Assembly: GCA_041395845.1 (NCBI GenBank)
Contig: JAWKZS010000004.1
Span: 124,001 to 188,000, forward strand
Origin: Ch67 sp041395845
Lineage (GTDB): Bacteria > Pseudomonadota > Gammaproteobacteria > Pseudomonadales > Ketobacteraceae
Direction of reading: 5' to 3'
DNA: 64,000 nt
Part shown: positions 50,719-59,456 of the stretch, piece after piece
How the letters are laid out: each line of letters opens with the position of its first letter
Position numbering within the stretch: the stretch's first letter is position 1
The notes under the pieces: model-generated
Database searches by the model: none
What the model was told of the DNA's origin: nothing
What the model saw: the letters and a program-made list of their open reading frames with translations, nothing else
Made by a program: the position numbers and the translations under genes

Positions 50719-53070
50719 ATGAAAACAGCATCTTCCAGATACCGTTCACGCTGCGTCAGATTGTTTTGCGCGGTCATGATACTCTGGCTGCCGGGCCTTG
50801 CCAGCGCAGCCGGCATTTCGGTGGCATCGTCCTGCAATCCGGTAGCCCAGAAAGCCTGCGCCCTGCCGTTCCCCAGCGATCTGTTCCGCAATCTGACGGG
50901 AACCTACAACTACAGTGACAATATTCTCGACCGGGATGTCAGCGGTGTAACCCGACAATACCTGACCATCAAATCCCAGTATCCTGAATCTTTCCGGCCC
51001 AGTCGCATCATCAATAATTCCGATGGCTTCTCTGCCTTGGGTCCGGTGCTGTTTGAGCTGCCGGCGTTTCCTGCGCACGACATCCCGGCAGATGGTGACG
51101 GCCACTTGCTGGTGATCGACATGGAAACCGACGCCCGAATTCCGATGGTGGTGTCACTCAGCCGCGCGGCACAGCCGAAGCGGGATTTCCGTGAAGCGCG
51201 CCCCGTCATTATCGGATGGCCGCGCAGTCGCTTTGAATTCGGGCATCAATACATGGCGGTCCTGCTCAAGCAGTCTTTTGATCAGGGGATTGGCAATACC
51301 ACTACCTTTGTACCCAGTATCGGTATGCAGCGGGTGCTGGAAGGCCGGGCCGGGCTCATAGTCAACAACGCGTACAGCAATGCCTTGCAGGTGCTGGATC
51401 GCAACGGAATCGCGCGCAATGATGTGCTGGCGCTGACCTGGTTTACCGTGCGCAGTGAAGAAGCCGTGACAATGCCCCTGCGCACGATGGTTCAGAAAGC
51501 ATTGGAACGCGGCAGCATCATGACCGGGTTGCGCAAAGTGGACACCTTGGGCGATGCCGAATGGGAAGCGGCCACGCTGAAAGGTGATTTGTCGCTGGTG
51601 AATTTTCGCAGCGCTGACGGCGGTGTGTATCCCCCTTACGATCGCATTATTGATAACCAGCGTGAGCGGGTCGAATTCGTCTTGACGCTGCCCAAGTGGA
51701 ACGATCCGGCACCAGTGCCCGTGTCGATCTGGGGCCATGGATTGGGTAATTTCAAGGAATTGACACGGTCCGGATATCGTATGGGTGATCGTCTTGGCAT
51801 GGCGACGCTTGCAATCGATCATCCCAATCATGGCAGTCGCGTCATTGAAGCGGGATTGAAAGAATTACCGATCGCGGCTGCGGTGCAGTCGCCCCTGACC
51901 ATCATGCAGCTACTGGGCATGTTCGTGCAGGGAACGGTTGATCAGGCCGTCGTGGCCAAGCATGCCCGGGATGCGTTACCACAGGCAGTAGCCAACCTGA
52001 GTTCATCCATCCTGGCGGAAAAGCCGCTGATCGATGGATCCCGCGTCATGTTCGACGGTATGTCGCTGGGTGCCATGGTCGGTACGGCGGTGGGTGTCGT
52101 TGCTCCTGATCTGGATGGTGCCTATCTGGTGAATGGTGCCGGCAGCCTGATGCACGTACTCACGGAATCCACCTTTTGGGATGACATGACCAGTCATGTG
52201 GTGCCCATGGATGCCAACGGTGCGGAACTGACCTTCATCGTTGCAATGATGCAGCACTATCTGGATATCGCCGACGGCAACAACTTTGCGCAATACTATC
52301 GTCAGCCGCCACCGGGTCAGGATGCCCGGCCGCTGGGCATGCACTATTCCCTGGGTGATGGCAGCATGCCAAACGCGGCAACCCGTGCGACCGCAGAGCT
52401 GGCCGATCTTCCGCTGCTGAAAGAGATCATCGAGCCGGAACCTTATCTGCGCGCCGGCGATGTCGGGCTGGATCATTTTGAAGACGGATATGGCCTGGTG
52501 CAAAGTGGCTACGGCCTTGAACAGGCAGAGCAGATAAAGGAGCAGATCAAACAATTCGATCCGGAGCGTCTGCTAGGACTGGATCAGTCGGGCCTGCTGG
52601 GTGAACTCAACCAGCTGGATCTGGGCGACGGCATCCTGGGCGATCTCGGCAACGAACTGCTGGAAAACCTCGGCAGCGCCAGTGAAGTCGACAGTTTTGA
52701 TGCATTGATCGACGAAATCTACCAGGGTGATCTGGAGGATTTTCTCACTCACTTCAATCGTGGCACAGTGGAAGCCGTGCAGAAGTCCATTCGCTGGCGT
52801 TGCGAGTTGTTCCAGTTATCCCAGAGCCGTTGTGACATGGCGGTTGCCAAGGTTGCCGACGACCAGGCCAATGGTAATCCGGTCGGTGGTGGGGACCTGG
52901 GTGGTGATAACGGGCCTGGTGATCAGCTGAACGATCTGGTGGATCGTGGACTTTCCAATATCCAGGTTACCGAAGGCAGTGCAGGTGCGCTGTCGCCCTG
53001 GTTGCTGGTTTGCCTGATATTGATGCTCTCAGTGCCGCATTGGCGTCAGCGACAGGAAGGGCGAGCATGA
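50719..53070 (+). CDS. Secreted alpha/beta-hydrolase (lipase/esterase-like) with C-terminal membrane tail
   Basis: About 783 residues. The Sec signal peptide ends PGLASAAG. The hydrolase core has an oxyanion-type WGHGLGNFKE and a nucleophile elbow FDGMSLGAMVGTA, which resemble large extracellular lipases and esterases of marine gammaproteobacteria. The C-terminal third is acidic, with repeated LDLGDG/ILGDLG turns and a Gly-rich linker (GGGDLGGDNGPGDQ). It ends in a hydrophobic helix SPWLLVCLILMLSV and a basic tail, an arrangement like C-terminal sorting signals. ATG 50719 gives a standard signal peptide; ATG 50677 or GTG 50671 in the same frame would extend it. It follows the synthetase by 64 bases. 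It may hydrolyse, transfer or mature the lipid product outside the cytoplasmic membrane. Confidence 0.8.
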   Translation: MKTASSRYRSRCVRLFCAVMILWLPGLASAAGISVASSCNPVAQKACALPFPSDLFRNLTGTYNYSDNILDRDVSGVTRQYLTIKSQYPESFRPSRIINNSDGFSALGPVLFELPAFPAHDIPADGDGHLLVIDMETDARIPMVVSLSRAAQPKRDFREARPVIIGWPRSRFEFGHQYMAVLLKQSFDQGIGNTTTFVPSIGMQRVLEGRAGLIVNNAYSNALQVLDRNGIARNDVLALTWFTVRSEEAVTMPLRTMVQKALERGSIMTGLRKVDTLGDAEWEAATLKGDLSLVNFRSADGGVYPPYDRIIDNQRERVEFVLTLPKWNDPAPVPVSIWGHGLGNFKELTRSGYRMGDRLGMATLAIDHPNHGSRVIEAGLKELPIAAAVQSPLTIMQLLGMFVQGTVDQAVVAKHARDALPQAVANLSSSILAEKPLIDGSRVMFDGMSLGAMVGTAVGVVAPDLDGAYLVNGAGSLMHVLTESTFWDDMTSHVVPMDANGAELTFIVAMMQHYLDIADGNNFAQYYRQPPPGQDARPLGMHYSLGDGSMPNAATRATAELADLPLLKEIIEPEPYLRAGDVGLDHFEDGYGLVQSGYGLEQAEQIKEQIKQFDPERLLGLDQSGLLGELNQLDLGDGILGDLGNELLENLGSASEVDSFDALIDEIYQGDLEDFLTHFNRGTVEAVQKSIRWRCELFQLSQSRCDMAVAKVADDQANGNPVGGGDLGGDNGPGDQLNDLVDRGLSNIQVTEGSAGALSPWLLVCLILMLSVPHWRQRQEGRA

Positions 53071-53489
53071 TGCAATTCGCCCGCTCGCCATTTACCCGCG
53101 TCGTCGTTGCCGCGCTATTGTCGGCCATCACCTGGTTCGCCTGGGCGTGGTGGGCCAACCGTGCTGTTCCGGCGCAGGCGTTGCTGTCGGGGCTGTCGCA
53201 GGGGGCGGTCAGTTTCACCACGACTGCCATTGGCAGCACATTGCTGGAGTGGTTTTTTCTGCGGATGGGTCACCTGCTGGTAGGGCGCGTTCTCAGTGTA
53301 GTACTCGTATGCATGCTGTCGCTGGCGTTGATGCTGACGGCACACCTGTCTGCCGGCACGCCCAATATTGTCCTGACCATTCTGCCCGTTTTTACCGTTG
53401 TCGTGCTGTATTGCAGCAGCTATATCCTGGGTCTACAAAAACTAAAACAAAAACATGACATTCAAGCAGTGGAATCGGCGGCGGCCTGA
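53067..53489 (+). CDS. Small integral membrane protein (four helices)
   Basis: 140 residues with four hydrophobic helices (VVVAALLSAITWFAWAWWA, a middle pair, and VLTILPVFTVVVLYCSSYIL) and a polar C-terminus. The start ATGA overlaps the previous stop, with GGAAGG upstream, so it is translationally coupled to the secreted hydrolase. Its end overlaps the barrel gene by 35 bases. No family was recognised; the size and topology recall small GtrA-like or DUF-type membrane proteins. A role as accessory subunit of the export machinery is an inference from context. Confidence 0.78.
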   Translation: MMQFARSPFTRVVVAALLSAITWFAWAWWANRAVPAQALLSGLSQGAVSFTTTAIGSTLLEWFFLRMGHLLVGRVLSVVLVCMLSLALMLTAHLSAGTPNIVLTILPVFTVVVLYCSSYILGLQKLKQKHDIQAVESAAA

Positions 53490-54904
53490 TAAGCGTACCG
53501 GATGGATCGTGGCATTGTGGCTTGTGACAGGCGTGCATCCGGCAGTATTCGCAGCAGAGTTGTCGGGTTGGCTCAATGGCCAGACCCGTTACTATGGCCA
53601 GACCGGCGAACAGGTCGATGAACAGACCTATCCTTCCATCGGTGCGCAATTCGATGTAGCACAGGCGCTGGGTGAGCGTGACCAGTTCAGCGCCAGCGTA
53701 TTCCTGCGGGGCGACAGTGTCGACAGCGAACGTAATGGTGCCGACATCCGTGAGCTGCTCTGGCTGCGGGAAGAAGAAGCCTACCAGCTGCGTGCGGGCA
53801 TCGGTCAGGTGGGGTGGGGTGTCAACGAACTGTTCAAGATTACCGATCTGATCAACCAGAAGGATCGGGCAGAATTACCGTTCAACCGCAAACTGGGTCA
53901 GCCGCTGGCATCCCCGTCGTTCTATTGGGGTGAAGACCTGATTGAGTTGTACACTCTCTACGGCTTGCGACCCGCATGGTTTCCCGGTGAAGATGGCCGT
54001 CTGCGTTATCCGCTGCTGGTCGCAAATGACGAGGAAGAATATGACTGGGGTGCCACCGGGCGCTGGGATTTCGCTGCACGCTGGAAGACCCGCATTGGTG
54101 AGATGGACATTGCGCTGTCCCACTTTTACGGCATGACCCGCGATCCCTATTTTATCTTCAATTATGATTTCAGTGATCCCTACCTGATACCCGTGTATGA
54201 AAAGGTCAACCAGACGTCACTGGAGTGGCAGTATCTGATTGAGGATGTGTTGCTACGTGCAGAGTTCACCTATCAGACCGGATCGCTGGAGCGGTTTGAA
54301 TCCGTCGCCGGCGGCCTGGAATATACTTTTGGTGGGTTGTTCGGCAGCGATGTCGATCTGACCTGGATGATCGAAGGCATCTGGGACAGCCGTGATCATA
54401 TCTATGGCACCCTGTTTGACCGGGATATCGGTATCGCAGGGCGCATCGCCTTGAATGACGAGCGGGACAGCAACCTGATCGTTGCCCTGATCGCAGACAC
54501 CCGTTACGACGAGTGGTTTGGTACCCTGTTCTGGAGTAATACCATCGGGCAGGCCTGGTCACTGAATGTGACGGGACAGTATTTTCACGCCAATGATGAC
54601 CGCTACAGCAGCGACGATATCATTCCTTTTCTTCGAGCAGCTGGTGACTGAGAACCCGGCATCGGAAGCGTCCATCGAGCAGTTTCTGCTACTGCTGGAC
54701 GACGTCACCATCAGCACTGTCCAGTTTGAACGCATAGAACAGTTCATCGAGGATTTGCAGCAACCGGATTACTGGAACGGTATCGATACTGCAAGAACGC
54801 CGCAAACCCTGTTCGATCTGCTGCGCATTTCCGACAACAGCCAGAAAATGAATCTGATCGAGCGCGACAGCTACGTCCAGATTGATATCTACTACCATTT
54901 TTGA
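53455..54904 (+). CDS. Outer-membrane beta-barrel protein (frameshifted near 54600-54650)
   Basis: The first frame (53455-54651) gives a signal peptide ending HPAVFAAE and then alternating amphipathic strands typical of a barrel (ALGERDQFSASVFLRGDS, WGATGRWDFAARWKTRIG, LEYTFGGLFGSDVDLTWMIE). Sense continues in the +1 frame (ORF to 54904), which ends YVQIDIYYHF. A terminal aromatic Phe after a strand is the BAM recognition signal, so the true protein is about 482 residues and the break lies between 54593 and 54651 near a T-rich run. No exact family is recognised; it recalls the DUF1302/alginate-export-like barrels that travel with LolA-like and RND proteins. The leader ACAAAAACTAAAACAAAAAC lacks an SD. 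It probably forms the outer-membrane exit or recipient for the PKS product. Confidence 0.78.
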
Positions 54905-54915
54905 GGAACGCCCCT

Positions 54916-55692
54916 ATGTGGAAGTCTCTGCTCGCAGCAGTGCTGATAGCGCTGCCACCCTTCGCCACAGCCGAGGTGCCGGATGCCAATACGATCATTG
55001 AGCGGGCCCGGCAGAACAGTGCCGGCTTCAGCGACATGATTCACGAAGTGCGCATGATTCTGATTGATGCCAATGGCGAGCGTTCGGAACGGGAAATGCT
55101 GCTCAAGGCCCGCTCTGATGAACATGGCAATTCAAGCAGTCTGTCGATTTTTACCGCGCCGCAGCGGGAAAAAGGTATTGCCCTGCTGACCCACAGTAAA
55201 AAAGGCGGGGACGATGAACAGTGGCTGTATCTGCCGTCCACCAAGCGGCTCAAGCGCATCGCCGGAACGGCGCGTACATCATCGTTTCGTGGCAGCGAGT
55301 TTACTTTCGAGGATCTGGCCGATCAGAATCCCGTCCAGTACCGCTTCGAAACGGTAGCGGCTGAAGCCTGTGATGCCCAGCAGTGCTTTGTACTGGATCG
55401 CTTTCCAGCGCCATCCCTCGAGTCGAGCTACAGCAAGACCCGACTCTGGATTGACCAGGAACATTACCGGGTGATCAAGGCGGATTTCTATGACGCTGAT
55501 GGCAAGCGGTTCAAGTCCATGCAGACGTATGATTACCGGCTTTACGACAAGCGTCTCTGGAATCCCGCTCGCATCGTCATGAGCAATCTGGTAACCGGAA
55601 AGGCGACCGAAATGGTGTCTGTCAACCTGCAGATGAATACCGGACTGAAACCCAGCGAATTCACTGAATTGGCGATACGAGCCTGGCGCTGA
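54916..55692 (+). CDS. LolA-like outer membrane lipoprotein-sorting family protein (COG2834-type)
   Basis: 258 residues with a signal peptide ending PPFATAEV. The mature part has the LolA/LppX-like half-barrel pattern: MIHEVRMILIDANGERSERE, SSLSIFTAPQREKGIALLTH, DEQWLYLPSTKRLKRIAG, then SFRGSEFTFEDLAD and YRVIKADFYDADG. These periplasmic proteins carry hydrophobic cargo and often co-occur with MMPL/RND exporters, as here. ATG 54916 has AGGA 8 bases upstream; a TTG at 54901 is possible. It follows the barrel gene closely (11 bases) and ends the rightward locus, converging on the AraC gene. Confidence 0.88.
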   Translation: MWKSLLAAVLIALPPFATAEVPDANTIIERARQNSAGFSDMIHEVRMILIDANGERSEREMLLKARSDEHGNSSSLSIFTAPQREKGIALLTHSKKGGDDEQWLYLPSTKRLKRIAGTARTSSFRGSEFTFEDLADQNPVQYRFETVAAEACDAQQCFVLDRFPAPSLESSYSKTRLWIDQEHYRVIKADFYDADGKRFKSMQTYDYRLYDKRLWNPARIVMSNLVTGKATEMVSVNLQMNTGLKPSEFTELAIRAWR

Positions 55693-55697
55693 AAGCG

Positions 55698-56777
55698 TCA
55701 GGACGTGACGCTATCCAGGTCAAAGGTGTCGCTGTCAGTGACGTCGTCGTTGAAATCACGATAACCATCCAGTGCATGTTTCTTCTTGAATTCCCGTGGT
55801 GATTCTCCGGTCCATTTCTTGAAAGCCTTGCTGAAGGCAGAGGAATCGCAGAATCCCAGCATCAGCGCAATTTCGGTGATGCATTTATCACTTTTGGTCA
55901 GGTAGCTGATTGCGAATTCCCGCCGCAACAGATCCAGCTCATTCTGGAAATTGGTACCCAGGCTGTTGAGTTGGCGGCGCAACGTACGGCCACTCATGCC
56001 GAGTTTGCGGGCGGCAGTTTCCAGGGAAGGGAAGGCACCCATGCTCTGCATCAGCACCAGGCGCAATTTCTTCGGCAGGTAATTGAGATTGATGCTGGGC
56101 AGAGACTTGAGAAAGTCCTGTTCAGCCATCCGCGCGATACCCTTGTTTGCCAGCAGTAATTCCCGATGTGCCAGCTGACGCGATACCACGAACTCGTGAT
56201 GATCTGCGTTGAAGCGGATCTTGCAGTTGAAATAGCGCTGATACACATTCAGATAGGACGGCTCCGGATGCGCAAAGGCAATGTACTCCGGTTCATATTC
56301 GTCGCCCAGCAGAAAGTGCAGAATGTTGTAGAAGTTGACGGCGACGGATTCGATAAAGAAATGGGATACCGGCGCCAGCGACATGCATTCAATGATGCGC
56401 AATCCAACTGTGGTTGGCGTTTCAAAGTATTCCATGGCGAACGGCGGAAAGGCCTTCTCACACAGCCGGCTGGCGGCCTGCAGGCACTCAGCGTAGGTAG
56501 GTTGAGCCATGGCGGATACGCCTGCCATGCCATGAATGGTCAAGCGCATCTGCTTGCCCATGGCCAATCCCAGATACGGCATCTTGAACAGGTCATAACA
56601 GGCCGTCAGCATCTGGGTGGTCTGGTTTATCGAGAGCGCTGCAGGGTTGCGTTTGAAATGAGGGTAATCAAGCCCGATGCGGTGGGATATATCATTCGGA
56701 TTGAAACCGAGTCGTTCCATGCACTCGGCGTAGCTTAGAACATAATCAGGCAGAATAAGAGGAGTGTCGCGATCCAT
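55698..56777 (-). CDS. AraC-family transcriptional regulator (OruR/ArgR-like)
   Basis: 359 residues. The N-terminal 220 residues match the arabinose-binding-like domain of OruR-type regulators (LRIIECMSLAPVSHFFIESV; LLLANKGIARMAE). The C-terminal 110 residues are the AraC double helix-turn-helix (SLETAARKLGMSGRTLRRQL; EIALMLGFCDSSAFSKAFKK; WTGESPREFKK). It lies between the PKS export genes (convergent) and the lipase (divergent), so either could be its target; the 323-base shared intergenic region favours the lipase. I chose ATG 56777; GTG 56789 is 4 codons upstream. Its leader contains AAAACAATAATGTGG. Confidence 0.92.
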   Translation of the reverse strand: MDRDTPLILPDYVLSYAECMERLGFNPNDISHRIGLDYPHFKRNPAALSINQTTQMLTACYDLFKMPYLGLAMGKQMRLTIHGMAGVSAMAQPTYAECLQAASRLCEKAFPPFAMEYFETPTTVGLRIIECMSLAPVSHFFIESVAVNFYNILHFLLGDEYEPEYIAFAHPEPSYLNVYQRYFNCKIRFNADHHEFVVSRQLAHRELLLANKGIARMAEQDFLKSLPSINLNYLPKKLRLVLMQSMGAFPSLETAARKLGMSGRTLRRQLNSLGTNFQNELDLLRREFAISYLTKSDKCITEIALMLGFCDSSAFSKAFKKWTGESPREFKKKHALDGYRDFNDDVTDSDTFDLDSVTS

Positions 56778-57100
56778 AGTGATGTCCACATTATTGTTTT
56801 TATGGGATCCGTCGTCGGGATTATAGGCAGTAAATTCACGCGACTGAATCCCTATTTTGTAGTCATACGTTAACGGTTTCTCTGCCTGTCTTTATGCATT
56901 TGTTTTTTGCGGGAAAAAATATTGCTGACAATACTATCAGTCGTAATGGCGTTTTATTGATGGCCGCTTAGATCATTAACTTGTCCCCCTGATACAAGAA
57001 TGCTGTTCCTGCCCTCCCTAGACTGTGATCGTTGTTTCGTGTTGGTTGGCGAAGCGCTCGTAAAACAATAATCACTAACAAGACATCAAAGGAACACGTT
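56778..57100. other. Divergent regulatory region between AraC regulator and lipase
   Basis: About 320 bases without a gene, noticeably AT-richer around 56860-56960. This is where the promoters of both genes and an AraC-type operator should lie. I do not see a confident direct repeat or a -24/-12 match. The lipase-proximal end carries TAAAACAATAATCACTAACA and then the SD AAAGGAA. Confidence 0.5.
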
Positions 57101-58123
57101 ATGAAAAGGCTTCATTTATGGTTGTCTGCGGCGGCGTTTGCGCTGGCGTCATTGGTGCTTGCGCCGGTTGCCAGTGCCAGCACTTATTCCCAAACAAAAT
57201 ATCCCATCGTAATGGTGCATGGTGCGTTTGGTTTCGACAGTATTCTTGGGGTTGTGGATTACTGGTATTTCATTACCAACAACATGCGGCGTCGTGGTGC
57301 GGAAGTCTATGTTGTCAACATGAGTTCAGCCGCGCTGCACGAGCGTCGTGGTGAAGAATTGCGGGATGATATCCGGCAGATTCTGGCGATCAGCGGCGCG
57401 CAAAAGGTGAATTTGATAGCCCATAGCCAGGGCGCGACCGCGGCCCGTTACGTAGCGGCGCTGGAGCCGCAGTGGATCGCATCGGTCAGTTGCTCTCACT
57501 GCATGAACGAAGGTACGCAGTTCGCTGACGGTTTCATTAATACATTGAATGCTATTGGAATTGGCGGACCTATTGTGGATGGTGCGGTGACGATGCTGCT
57601 CAATCTGCTCGAGCTGATTTCTGGTGTGGGTTCCGATGGTGACTACAACAGTAATCTCAATGTTGATCAGTCCATGCTGGATCTTGCCGCTGCATCCCAG
57701 CACGATCCATCTTACGTTCAGTTCAATGCCACTTATCCGGACGCCATGCCCAGTTACAAGTGCTGGAATGATAACGCAGGCCGTAACGGACCCGGTGCTA
57801 CCCTGTCGCGCGCCAGTGGTGCATCAGTTGCCAACGGCATTCGCTGGTATTCGTGGGGTGGCAACGATCCCATCACCGCGTGGCTCGATCCTTTCGACAG
57901 TATCGTGATTCCGCTGGCTCGTGAATTTACCGGTTCGGCGCCACTGAAGTGGGATGGTCTGGTGCCGACCTGTGGTATGGCGTTGGGTCAGGCGCTGCGT
58001 CTGAATTATAAAGCCAACCACTTTGATGCCATCAATCACGCGCTGGCGATCACTGCTTTCGGCATGAATATTCCCAGCATTTATTACACGCATGCCAATC
58101 GTTTGAAAAAAGCAGGCCTGTGA
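57101..58123 (+). CDS. lip: Secreted triacylglycerol lipase, family I (foldase-dependent)
   Basis: 340 residues. The signal peptide ends APVASAST. The sequence follows the Pseudomonas/Burkholderia family I lipases: YPIVMVHGAFGF (oxyanion), nucleophile Ser109 in LIAHSQGATAARYVAA, Asp in WDGLVPTCG and His in ANHFDAINHA. The nucleophile elbow is AHSQG rather than the usual GHSHG/GHSQG. Cys in SYKCWND and in VPTCG correspond to the family disulfide. It is exported by Sec and then normally by type II secretion after folding by the adjacent foldase. ATG 57101 has AAAGGAA 8 bases upstream. A strong hairpin separates it from the foldase gene. Expected role: extracellular hydrolysis of triglycerides or esters. 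Confidence 0.95.
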   Translation: MKRLHLWLSAAAFALASLVLAPVASASTYSQTKYPIVMVHGAFGFDSILGVVDYWYFITNNMRRRGAEVYVVNMSSAALHERRGEELRDDIRQILAISGAQKVNLIAHSQGATAARYVAALEPQWIASVSCSHCMNEGTQFADGFINTLNAIGIGGPIVDGAVTMLLNLLELISGVGSDGDYNSNLNVDQSMLDLAAASQHDPSYVQFNATYPDAMPSYKCWNDNAGRNGPGATLSRASGASVANGIRWYSWGGNDPITAWLDPFDSIVIPLAREFTGSAPLKWDGLVPTCGMALGQALRLNYKANHFDAINHALAITAFGMNIPSIYYTHANRLKKAGL

Positions 58124-58149
58124 AATCGGATACCGCTGAGTAATAACCT

Positions 58150-58182
58150 GGACAGGACACACGGACACGCTGTGTCCTGTCC
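58150..58182 (+). terminator. Intercistronic 12-bp hairpin between lipase and foldase genes
   Basis: GGACAGGACACA (58150-58161) pairs perfectly with TGTGTCCTGTCC (58171-58182) around a nine-base loop. No T-tract follows, so it is more likely an mRNA-stability or partial-termination element that keeps lipase mRNA above foldase mRNA than a full terminator. Confidence 0.6.
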
Positions 58183-58206
58183 CCGTCGTATAAGAGGTGT
58201 AAGCCC

Positions 58207-59303
58207 ATGACAAAAAAGCTGATGCTGGCTTCGGTTGCGCTGGTTGCCGTTGGTCTAATTCTTGCCGGATTTTCGTTGCTGAATGGTTATCGTGATGGTG
58301 ATTCTTCAGCATCCCGCGTGACGGCTATTGAAGCACCCACTGAGGTTTTGAATCGTGATCCGTTGGCCCTGCGACCGGCTGCCGCGTTGAAACGCGTGGA
58401 CAAGCCAAGTCCAGACGTTTTGCGGCAACGTTACGAAGCGTTCATGGCCAATCGGCCCCTGTATCTGGCTGATACGGATCTGCCAGCCCAATACAACGTG
58501 GACGGGGATGGCAATCTGGTGGTTGATGGCAACGTCAAGGATCTGCTGGATTATTTTCGTTGACGATCGGTGATCTGCCGTTTGATCAGATCTACGATCT
58601 TATCGCCGGCAACATGATTGCCTCGCTGCAGGAACCTGCACTGAGTCAGGCACTCGCGGTGCTCGATAAATATTTTGCCTACATTGATGCCTACGATCAG
58701 TGGGAGTCGTCGTTTGATAAAAGCTACGTCATGGAAAACGATCCTGCCGGGATGCGCGATCGCCTGGCGGAACTGGAGAATCTGCGTCGCCAGTATCTGG
58801 GTGACGAGGCTTACGACGCATTTTTTGCCGAGCTGGATCAGACCAACAACGCCTATCTCGAAGCACAGCTTGCCTTGCAGCAGCCTGGTCTTTCCGATCA
58901 GCAGCGTACGGTTATCATCGATCAGCTCAAGGCAGCATTGCCTGAACCGGTGCGGCAGGCGCAGGAAGCCGCCATGACGCAGGTTAACCTGGCTGAATAT
59001 ACCGAAACGCTGCGCAAGCAGGGCGCCACTGATGCCCAGATCTATCAGGCCAGGGTGGACATGGTGGGCGAGGATGCTGCCAAGCGTTTGGCCCAGGTGG
59101 ATGAAGAGAAACGCCAGTGGCAGAGCAAGCGTGAACAGTATAAAGCCCTGCTGAGTGAATCCGGACATCTGGATGGCCTTGCCACCGCAGACCGCAATGC
59201 CTACATCGGCGATCTTGCGCAGCGTGAACTGGGATTAACCAGCAATGAAATCAAGCGCATGCAAGCGCTTGATCGCATCGAGGCGGCTGAAAGCATCCAG
59301 TAA
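58207..59303 (+). CDS. lifO: Lipase foldase (Lif), frameshifted near 58556
   Basis: Two overlapping frames make one lipase-specific chaperone. Frame 58207-58563 gives an N-terminal membrane anchor (LMLASVALVAVGLILAGFSL), an Ala/Pro linker and NLVVDGNVKDLLDYF. Frame 58560-59303 continues with LTIGDLPFDQIYDLIA and the long helical body ending AESIQ. In intact foldases DYFLS...G runs straight through, so one base is missing beside the TTTT at 58554-58557. The joined length of about 365 residues is normal. The protein is anchored in the inner membrane and folds the lipase in the periplasm. Downstream of the break, the second frame has no SD of its own, and its first codons look internal. If real, the defect would leave the lipase unfolded. 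Confidence 0.88.
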
Positions 59304-59330
59304 GCCTGTAATTTTCCTGCTCGTGGGCGT

Positions 59331-59361
59331 AGCGGCCATGCATGGTGTTGTGCTGGCCGCT
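59331..59361 (+). terminator. Hairpin after foldase gene, possible weak terminator
   Basis: AGCGGCCA (59331-59338) pairs with TGGCCGCT (59354-59361) and is followed by only TTTG. The loop is long (15 bases), so termination would be inefficient. Confidence 0.45.
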
Positions 59362-59456
59362 TTGCCCTGTCGACACTCACTTCATGATCCGTGACAAGAT
59401 TTTTACCAGCGCAAGTTTGTTATGCTCCTCCACCACAATAACAAGAGAGGCGCGCC

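Noticed and set aside
57040..57062. Possible -24/-12 site upstream of the lipase, because pseudomonad lipases can be sigma-54 dependent
   Set aside because: The only GG-N10-GC (in TGGTTGGCGAAGCGCT) departs from consensus at most other positions and is too close to the start.
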